From an uncultured Alphaproteobacteria bacterium (lineage in GTDB: Bacteria > Pseudomonadota > Alphaproteobacteria > Rhizobiales > Hyphomicrobiaceae), in NCBI GenBank assembly GCA_937950105.1, contig CALFEM010000534.1, positions 1-12,052 on the forward strand: 12,052 nt of DNA, given 5' to 3'. Below are positions 7,500-12,052 of the stretch, piece by piece. The position numbers were made by a program, and so were the translations under genes. The notes beneath the pieces are model-generated. The model had not been told where the DNA came from. It saw only the letters and a list, made by a program, of their open reading frames with translations, and did no database searches. Each line of letters opens with the position of its first letter. Positions within the stretch are counted from its first letter, which is position 1.

Positions 7500-8756
7500 T
7501 CACACGCGCCTGCCCGCAGGCTGGCTGATCGCGTCCAGTCGCTCGCGGATGTAGGCAGCCTCGGCGGGCGTATTTGCGAGTGCGATGGCGCGATCGAAGG
7601 CGTGGCGGGCGTCGTCGGCTCGGCCCAGCTCCATAAGGAACGCCCCGCGCGCACCGTGAAAGTAGAAGTAGCCGTCGAGACTTTTCGCCAGCGGCGCGAT
7701 CATGTCGAGCGCCTCCGCCGCCCCGCGTGCCTTCGATACGGCAACCGCACGATTGAGCGTCACCACCGGAGACGGCTGCATATGTTCGAGCACGCCATAG
7801 AGCCGCTCGATCATCGACCAGTCGGTCGCCGCGGCATCGGCGGCGCGCGCATGCTCGGCGGCGATCGCCGCCTGCACCTGATAGGCGCCGGGCCGCCGAT
7901 GCCGCATCGCCTTCTCGACCAGTGCCAGCCCTTCCGCGATCAGCGGCTTGCTCCATCGCGCGCGATCCTGCGCTTCGAGCAGCACAACACGTCCTTCTGC
8001 GTCGAAGCGTGCCGGCGCACGTGCATGCTGCAGCATCATCAACGCCGCGAGCCCCATGATCTCGGGCTCGGCCGGGAACAGCCCGAGCACCAGACGCGCG
8101 AGGCGTATCGCCTCCTCGCAGAGCGCGGCAGGCGCGCGGTCCTCCGCGACGCTCGAGGTATAGCCCTCGTTGAAGAGCAGATAGATGACGCCCGCCACGG
8201 CGGCCAGACGCTCGGAGCGTTCGACGGCGCCGGGCGTCTCGAAAGGTACGCTGGCCGCCGCGATACGCCGTTTGGCGCGTGTGATGCGCTGTTCCATTGC
8301 CGCTTCGCTGACGAGAAACGCGCGTGCGATCTGCGCCACCGACAGGCCAGAGACGATACGCAGCGCCAGCGCGATCTGCTGCGTCGCCGGCAACTCCGGA
8401 TGGCAGCAGACGAACAGCAGCCGAAGGATGTCGTCCCGGTAGTGGCTGGCGTCGTAGCGCTCGGCCTGCTCGCTCTCGGCATCACCCGTGTCGGAGATCA
8501 GGTCCTCGGGCGGCAGCGGCGTCGTGCGGCTCTGGCGGCGGATGGCATCGATCGCGGCATTGCGGCCGACCATGATGAGCCAGGCTGCGGCATCACGTGG
8601 CGGACCGTTCTTCGGCCACGCCCGCAGGGCACGCAGAGATGCTTCCTGGAAGGCTTCCTCGGCGGTCTCGAGATCGCGGAAATGTCGCAGCAGAGCGGCC
8701 ATCGCCTGCGGCCGCGCCGCCATCAGGACGTTGCCGATCCACCGCGTGTCCGTCAC
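7500..8756 (-). CDS. ECF sigma factor, ECF42-like, with C-terminal DUF6596/TPR-like extension
   Basis: RNA polymerase sigma factor of 418 residues, about twice the size of a minimal ECF sigma. Sigma region 2 spans about 10-75 (ETAEEAFQEASLRALRAWP, then WLIMVGRNAAIDAIRR) and region 4 about 110-165 (GLSVAQIARAFLVSEAAMEQRITRAKRR, a helix-turn-helix). A long extension follows: the DUF6596 segment, with VIYLLFNEGYTSS at 190-202, then helical Ala/Leu-rich repeats resembling TPRs to the C-terminus. This layout together with an adjacent DGPF gene is characteristic of ECF42. There is no anti-sigma gene nearby; in this group the extension itself is thought to control activity. GTG at 8756 is the preferred start because it overlaps the DGPF gene stop (GTGA) and lies just before the conserved region; longer starts would run into that gene. 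Its signal is unknown. The likely targets are the two motif copies beside it. Confidence 0.93.
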   Translation of the reverse strand: MTDTRWIGNVLMAARPQAMAALLRHFRDLETAEEAFQEASLRALRAWPKNGPPRDAAAWLIMVGRNAAIDAIRRQSRTTPLPPEDLISDTGDAESEQAERYDASHYRDDILRLLFVCCHPELPATQQIALALRIVSGLSVAQIARAFLVSEAAMEQRITRAKRRIAAASVPFETPGAVERSERLAAVAGVIYLLFNEGYTSSVAEDRAPAALCEEAIRLARLVLGLFPAEPEIMGLAALMMLQHARAPARFDAEGRVVLLEAQDRARWSKPLIAEGLALVEKAMRHRRPGAYQVQAAIAAEHARAADAAATDWSMIERLYGVLEHMQPSPVVTLNRAVAVSKARGAAEALDMIAPLAKSLDGYFYFHGARGAFLMELGRADDARHAFDRAIALANTPAEAAYIRERLDAISQPAGRRV

Positions 8757-9124
8757 TTCGCCGCCCCCGCATCCATGAACAGCGCGATCGGGCGGATCTC
8801 GTAGCAGCCACCGGGATTGGCGCGGCCGAGCTCGCGGGCGATGTCGGTCGCCTCCTCGAGCGTTTCGCAATTGACGACGTAGAAGCCGAGCAACTGTTCC
8901 TTGGTCTCGGCGAACGGTCCGTCGATGACGAGCGGCGGCTCGCGGTCCTTGCGCAGCGTCGTCGCCGTGGTGGTCGGCAACAGGCGGACCACGGGACCGA
9001 GCTTGCCGTTTGCGGCGAGCTTCTCGTGCACCTGATGCAGGCGGGCCATGACGGCGTCATCCTCCGCCTTGCTCCAGGCGCAGACGACCTTTTCGTCGTG
9101 ATAGCAGAGGATGGTGTATTGCAT
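8753..9124 (-). CDS. DGPF/YCII-related domain protein
   Basis: Cytoplasmic protein of 123 residues in the YCII-related superfamily (ferredoxin-like fold), DGPF subgroup. The opening MQYTILCYHDEKVV, the central DGPF motif (68-71, in VIDGPFAETKEQLLGFY) and the C-terminal AREL/PGGCYEIRPI segment are all typical, and the length is normal. The family has no proven activity; it is the regular partner and proposed target of ECF42 sigma factors. It lies first in its transcription unit, with GGAG (9134-9137) 9 nt before the ATG, and its TGA overlaps the sigma GTG by 4 bp. A good match to an ECF42-type promoter lies about 35 bp upstream, suggesting that the sigma factor autoregulates this pair. Confidence 0.93.
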   Translation of the reverse strand: MQYTILCYHDEKVVCAWSKAEDDAVMARLHQVHEKLAANGKLGPVVRLLPTTTATTLRKDREPPLVIDGPFAETKEQLLGFYVVNCETLEEATDIARELGRANPGGCYEIRPIALFMDAGAAK

Positions 9125-9157
9125 GTGCAGCGGCTCCGGTTCTGTCGATCACCCGAG

Positions 9158-9184
9158 GACGCGCGAAGTGCGCACGTGCCGACA
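9158..9184 (-). promoter_or_regulatory. Predicted ECF42-type promoter before the DGPF-sigma operon (copy A)
   Basis: On the - strand, TGTCGG (9184-9179) is followed after 17 nt by CGTC (9161-9158). The extended sequence TGTCGG-N12-TCGCGCGTCCT is identical in sequence and spacing to copy B before the DUF1428 gene. A start near 9150 would leave a leader of about 26 nt, with the ribosome binding site at 9134-9137. Confidence 0.65.
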
Positions 9185-9261
9185 CGCGTTCAGAAAAATT
9201 CCTGCTTCGCATATGGGTGCGGCGGCCTGTCGATACGACCGCAACCCGGCTGAAACACGAT

Positions 9262-9290
9262 CGGGTCCGCACGCTTTCCGCACGGACCCG
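9262..9290 (-). terminator. Hairpin 27 bp downstream of mrp, possible terminator
   Basis: CGGGTCCG (9262-9269) and CGGACCCG (9283-9290) form a perfect 8-bp GC-rich stem with a 13-nt loop, just past the mrp stop in the direction of transcription. The - strand sequence after it (ATCGTGTTTCAG) is only weakly T-rich, so this may be a poor intrinsic terminator or a 3' stabilising stem. The rest of the gap between mrp and the DGPF gene holds copy A of the promoter motif and nothing else recognised. Confidence 0.45.
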
Positions 9291-9317
9291 TTCGCCGCTG
9301 ACATCCTTGGCGACGGC

Positions 9318-10910
9318 TCAACCGCGCGACAGGCCCTTCTGCTTCAGCTCGGCCTCGTAAGCGGCCCAGCGGGTCTCCTTCTCGCGGCCGAGCTGCTGCA
9401 GGTAGGGCCACGTGAACAGCCCCGTGCTGTGGCCGTCGTTGAACACGATCTTGACGGCGTAATTGCCGACCGGGTCGAGTTCAGAAATCTTCACGTTGCG
9501 CTTGCCGCCGACGGTCTGGCGTTCCTCCGGCGAATGACCCTGCACCTCGGCCGACGGGCTCATCACGCGCAGCATCTCGGCCGGGAGATCGTAGGTGCCC
9601 TCGTCCTTGAAGGCGACGTTGAGCGAGGCGCCATCACCCGAGAGCGTCAGCTTCGGCGGCTCGGTGCGCTTGCCCTCGACGTTCTCGATTTCGGCCCACG
9701 TGCGCGCGGCAATGCGGCGATAGATTTCCGCATGCGGGCTCGACGGATCGCTGACCGTAACCGGCTGGCCGGAATCCGATTTGGCGCGGATGTCCATGTG
9801 CAGCGGGATGCCGCCGAGGAACGGCACGCCAAGCTTCTTCGCCTCGTCCTCGGCGCCGCCGTGGCCGAAGATGTCGGAGCGCGTGCCGCAGCTCGGGCAG
9901 ACGAAGTAGCTCATGTTCTCGATGATGCCGAGCAGGGGGATGTCGACCTTGCGGAACATGTTGAGGCCCTTGCGGGCATCGATGAGGGCGAGGTCCTGCG
10001 GTGTCGACACGATCACGGCACCCGACAGCGGCACCTGCTGCGCCATCGTCAACTGCACGTCGCCGGTGCCGGGCGGCATGTCGATGACGAGCACGTCGAG
10101 CTCGCCCCACGCCACCTCGCGGAGCATCTGGTTCAGCGCCTGCGTCACCATCGGCCCGCGCCAGATGATCGGAGTGCCTTCGTCGACCATGTAGCCCATC
10201 GACATACTCTTGAGGCCCCACGCTTCCATCGGCAGCATCTTGCGGCCACCGGGCAGCACGCTCGGCTTGCCGGAGATACCGAGCAGGCGCGGCTGCGACG
10301 GACCATAGATGTCCGCGTCCATGATGCCGGCCTTGAGACCGATCGCCTGGAAGCCGAGCGCGAGGTTCACTGCTGTCGTCGACTTGCCGACGCCGCCCTT
10401 GCCGGACGCCACCGCGATCAGGTGCTTCACACCCGGCACGCCGGGCGAGACGGGCTTGCCGCCCTGCTGCGCCGCCGCCGCAGGCCCGCCATCGCTCGCC
10501 GCACCGCGGGCCCGCGCTTCCTGCACGCGGCTGCTCTCCGGAGCCCGCCCAGCCGCTGCGCCACCCGAGGCCGACGCGCCGGAACCGCAGCCGCAGCCCG
10601 AACCACAGCTCTCCTTTTCGGCGGCCGGTTGGGGAGCGACCCTGCTCCGGGCCGTGCCAGGCTCCGCATCCGCCGTCAGCACCGCGGTGACACCCGCGAC
10701 GCCCGACAGCCCTGAGACGACCTGCTGCGCCGCTTCGCGCAGCGGTTCCAGCTCCTCGGCGCGATCGGCGGGCACGGTGATGGAGAAATAGACGCGGGCA
10801 TCCTTGATGAGGATCTCGGAGACGAGACCCAGATCGACGATGTTCCCGGAGAGATCGGGCCCTTTGACCCGGCGCAGTTCTTCGACGACCTGCGACTTCG
10901 ACAGCGACAT
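9318..10910 (-). CDS. mrp: Mrp/ApbC-type Fe-S cluster carrier ATPase with MIP18 and DUF971 domains
   Basis: P-loop ATPase thought to hold and transfer [4Fe-4S] clusters to apoproteins in the cytoplasm; 530 residues, much longer than the roughly 360 of simple Mrp. Domains: MIP18/DUF59 (about 5-85, with DLGLVSEI); a linker of about 75 residues rich in Ala/Gly with CGSGCGCGSG (Cys102, 106, 108); the ATPase with deviant Walker A GKGGVGKST (170-178), Walker B-like VLVIDMPPGTGD (273-284) and the cluster-bridging CPSC (Cys338, 341); then DUF971 (about 418-515, with FTWPYLQQLG). MIP18-ATPase-DUF971 is also the order in plant HCF101. The ATG at 10910 was preferred because AGGAG lies 6 nt upstream; an ATG at 10928 is possible but lacks such a site. 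It could serve the Fe-S reductases and ferredoxin around it, but Mrp is a general factor and that link is inference. Confidence 0.95.
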   Translation of the reverse strand: MSLSKSQVVEELRRVKGPDLSGNIVDLGLVSEILIKDARVYFSITVPADRAEELEPLREAAQQVVSGLSGVAGVTAVLTADAEPGTARSRVAPQPAAEKESCGSGCGCGSGASASGGAAAGRAPESSRVQEARARGAASDGGPAAAAQQGGKPVSPGVPGVKHLIAVASGKGGVGKSTTAVNLALGFQAIGLKAGIMDADIYGPSQPRLLGISGKPSVLPGGRKMLPMEAWGLKSMSMGYMVDEGTPIIWRGPMVTQALNQMLREVAWGELDVLVIDMPPGTGDVQLTMAQQVPLSGAVIVSTPQDLALIDARKGLNMFRKVDIPLLGIIENMSYFVCPSCGTRSDIFGHGGAEDEAKKLGVPFLGGIPLHMDIRAKSDSGQPVTVSDPSSPHAEIYRRIAARTWAEIENVEGKRTEPPKLTLSGDGASLNVAFKDEGTYDLPAEMLRVMSPSAEVQGHSPEERQTVGGKRNVKISELDPVGNYAVKIVFNDGHSTGLFTWPYLQQLGREKETRWAAYEAELKQKGLSRG

Positions 10911-10916
10911 TTCCAG

Positions 10917-10921
10917 CTCCT
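10917..10921 (-). promoter_or_regulatory. Ribosome binding site deciding the mrp start
   Basis: AGGAG on the - strand lies 6 nt upstream of the ATG at 10910. The frame is open further upstream (ATG at 10928, TTG at 10988), but neither of those has a comparable site, so the shorter protein is preferred. Confidence 0.7.
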
Positions 10922-10965
10922 GCGACATGCGGATAATCGGGCCGGGGCCGCGCTGGTCGCGCGAA

Positions 10966-10986
10966 GTCCGACCGTTCGGGTCGGAC
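10966..10986. repeat. Perfect 8-bp inverted repeat upstream of mrp
   Basis: GTCCGACC (10966-10973) and GGTCGGAC (10979-10986) flank the 5-nt loop GTTCG. It lies 56 bp upstream of the mrp ATG, so it may be a leader hairpin or an operator for a dimeric regulator. No regulator family can be named from the sequence. Confidence 0.5.
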
Positions 10987-11166
10987 AATGGCAGAGGTGC
11001 GCGCGGAAGTCATCGCCCCGGCTGACGTGCGCGGCGCGGCGTCATGTCCTGCCGGCATCGCCACCGTTCGCTGCGCCCGTAAGGCTCTGCGGTTGTCGTT
11101 CAGCCTGAGGCCCGTACGCCACGCCCGAAGCACCTCGATCCCAGCTTCCGGAACGGTCTGCCGCCA

Positions 11167-11185
11167 GTCTCGCGATCGGCGAGAC
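11167..11185. repeat. Perfect 7-bp inverted repeat in the divergent intergenic region
   Basis: GTCTCGC (11167-11173) and GCGAGAC (11179-11185) flank the 5-nt loop GATCG. With a bulged A at 11166 the stem extends by two further C-G pairs. No U-run follows on either strand. The role is unknown; it is similar in size and loop length to the hairpin nearer mrp but not similar in sequence. Confidence 0.45.
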
Positions 11186-11261
11186 GGTGCGTTCCCCCAT
11201 GGCCCAAGCGCAGAAAATACGGGCCGAGATTTACGCGATGTGGAATATTTTTCTGTTTTTC

Positions 11262-11290
11262 TTGGTCTGATGGCTAGTTTGTAGGAAAAT
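11262..11290 (+). promoter_or_regulatory. Possible sigma-70-type promoter of the ferredoxin gene
   Basis: TTGGTC (11262-11267), 17 nt, then GAAAAT (11285-11290) matches four of six consensus bases in each box, inside the only clearly AT-rich stretch of the window. A start near 11297 would give a leader of about 34 nt. The boxes are weak matches in AT-rich DNA, so this is tentative. Confidence 0.35.
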
Positions 11291-11318
11291 TTTGCCGTAT
11301 GGTCCGCCCAGATCAATC

Positions 11319-11324
11319 GAGGAG
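11319..11324 (+). promoter_or_regulatory. Ribosome binding site deciding the ferredoxin start
   Basis: GAGGAG lies 6 nt upstream of the ATG at 11331. An in-frame ATG at 11292 would add 13 residues, but it lies at the putative promoter and has no such site. Confidence 0.8.
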
Positions 11325-11330
11325 CGAGCC

Positions 11331-11813
11331 ATGAGCATCGAGACTTTCATCGATACGCGCAGCAGCCGCCCGGCCGAAGCGTTCGAGCGCCCGCGGCGTC
11401 ACGTCATCCCCGCTGTCGAAGCCCCTCTCCAGAACGGGGTCTCGCCGCCCGACGACGGCGGGACCTCTTTTCTGACCCTCAACGTCCGCCTTCACGATGG
11501 CTCGCTGTTCAAGTGCGAGGCGGCCGAGGGCTTCCGGGTGATGGAGCTGATCCGGGCTTACGGCCTCCCGATCAAGGCGGAGTGCGGTGGCGCCTGCGTC
11601 TGCGCTACCTGCCATGTCCGCGTGCCGGAGGCGTGGCGCGCCTTGCTCCCCGCCCCGAGCGACGAGGAGCTTGCCAGGCTCGACGAGGTTCCCGGCGCCG
11701 ACGACTCCTCGCGGCTCGCCTGCCAGATCGAGATGACCGATGCGCTCGACGGACTGGAGCTGGTGCTCGATCGCGACAGCCTCGTCCCGCAGACCATCTG
11801 GGTCGCAGGTTGA
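11331..11813 (+). CDS. Adrenodoxin-type [2Fe-2S] ferredoxin with N-terminal extension
   Basis: Soluble electron carrier of 160 residues. The C-terminal domain (about 46-160) has the ferredoxin fold with cluster ligands Cys85, Cys91, Cys94 and Cys131: C-x5-C-x2-C, then 36 residues, then C, which is adrenodoxin spacing. The motif reads ECGGACVCATCHV, with an additional Cys89 inside the loop. VMELIRAYGLPIKAECGG is typical of this class. The first 45 or so residues (Arg/Pro-rich, no signal or membrane segment) are not part of the fold; many relatives are only about 105-110 residues long. The DUF2849 gene starts 41 bp downstream on the same strand, and DUF2849 genes usually accompany cysI. A role as electron donor to a sulfite reductase is therefore plausible but inferred; a role in Fe-S assembly or with a cytochrome P450 is also possible. 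Confidence 0.94.
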   Translation: MSIETFIDTRSSRPAEAFERPRRHVIPAVEAPLQNGVSPPDDGGTSFLTLNVRLHDGSLFKCEAAEGFRVMELIRAYGLPIKAECGGACVCATCHVRVPEAWRALLPAPSDEELARLDEVPGADDSSRLACQIEMTDALDGLELVLDRDSLVPQTIWVAG

Positions 11814-11854
11814 AAGCCGCTCGCGCCACCCTCACGCACTCACGGAACGAAACC

Positions 11855-12052
11855 ATGCCGAGCGTCATCACCGCCAATCTGCTCCGCTCCGGCGAGGTCG
11901 TCTATCTCGCCGAGGGGGAGCGTTGGGCTCCTTCCCTGGCTGACGCGATTGCAGCCGCCGACTCCGGCGCAGCCGCCAGCCTGCAGGCCATTGCCGCACT
12001 CCACGTCGCCGCCAACGAGGTGGTCGGCGCTTACCTGATGGATGTGCGCATC
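11855..12052 (+). CDS. DUF2849 family protein, 5' part (cut by window end)
   Basis: The frame runs open from ATG 11855 to the last base, giving 66 residues without a stop. The start MPSVITANLLRSGEVVYL and the following Ala-rich helix, ending in GAYLMDVRI, match the small DUF2849 proteins (about 100 residues) found in Alphaproteobacteria, usually between a siroheme synthase gene and the sulfite/nitrite reductase hemoprotein gene (cysI). Its function is unknown. A weak purine stretch (GGAACGA, from 11844) precedes the start. It probably shares a transcript with the ferredoxin gene. The identification rests on a short N-terminal part and on context, so it is less sure than the other genes. Confidence 0.78.
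   Translation, partial: MPSVITANLLRSGEVVYLAEGERWAPSLADAIAAADSGAAASLQAIAALHVAANEVVGAYLMDVRI

Larger units (their letters stand above)
10911..11330. other. Divergent intergenic region between mrp and the ferredoxin gene
   Basis: This 420-bp stretch has no convincing gene. Open frames within it are Arg/Ser/Pro-rich and resemble no family. It must hold the leaders and promoters of mrp (- strand) and of the ferredoxin gene (+ strand). It contains two perfect hairpins (10966-10986 and 11167-11185) and, from about 11212 to 11300, a stretch much richer in A and T than the rest of the window, next to the ferredoxin gene. Confidence 0.7.

Noticed and set aside
7602..8804. A 400-codon + strand open frame opposite the sigma factor gene
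   Set aside because: The - strand frame gives a complete sigma factor with regions 2 and 4. The + strand translation is Arg/His-rich and featureless.
9143..9233. Two + strand TGTCGA sites (9143-9148 and 9228-9233) near the DGPF gene
   Set aside because: They match the recalled ECF42 -35 box but have no CGTC or CGAC at the right distance, and they point toward mrp, which is read from the other strand.
9111..10715. A 534-codon + strand open frame opposite mrp
   Set aside because: It is antisense to the Mrp ATPase, whose motifs are intact; composition and lack of motifs mark it as a shadow.
10988..11284. A 98-codon + strand frame in the divergent intergenic region
   Set aside because: It has no convincing ribosome binding site, contains both hairpins, runs into the AT-rich promoter-like block and resembles no protein family.

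Overview
This GC-rich window looks chromosomal and most likely comes from an alphaproteobacterium of the Hyphomicrobiales (Rhizobiales) type. That is inferred from gene content: a BFD-tailed assimilatory nitrate reductase, an ECF42-like sigma factor with a DGPF protein, an Mrp with a C-terminal DUF971, and a DUF2849 gene next to a ferredoxin. The species cannot be fixed from the sequence. No tRNA, rRNA, CRISPR array, transposase or phage gene was seen.

Left part (1-6234, + strand): the 3' portion of a nitrate assimilation operon. It runs from the end of a nitrate ABC transporter ATPase (nrtD, cut by the window edge) through the NADH-nitrite reductase large subunit (nirB) and a Rieske-type small subunit (nirD, overlapping nirB by 4 bp) to the molybdenum nitrate reductase (nasA, 8 bp further on). 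Together they import nitrate and reduce it through nitrite to ammonium. The only NAD(P)H-oxidising module in view is the N-terminal half of NirB. No separate nitrate reductase electron-transfer subunit is present, so NirB and NirD may feed both reductases, as proposed for Paracoccus NasB/NasG/NasC.

Middle part (6248-9124, - strand): a four-gene set convergent with nasA. In transcription order it is a DGPF/YCII-family protein, an ECF42-like sigma factor translationally coupled to it (GTGA overlap), then, after a 110-bp gap, a DUF1428 protein and a DUF72 protein. Both transcription units are preceded by the same bipartite motif, TGTCGG-N12-TCGCGCGTCCT. It resembles the promoter described for ECF42 sigma factors, so all four genes are probably one small regulon.

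Right part (9318-12052): an Mrp/ApbC-type Fe-S carrier ATPase on the - strand with MIP18, P-loop and DUF971 domains, the domain order of plant HCF101, plus a Cys-rich linker. After a 420-bp divergent intergenic region containing two perfect hairpins and an AT-rich stretch come, on the + strand, an adrenodoxin-type [2Fe-2S] ferredoxin and the start of a DUF2849 gene. DUF2849 genes usually sit beside cysI, so a sulfite reductase gene is expected just beyond the window.
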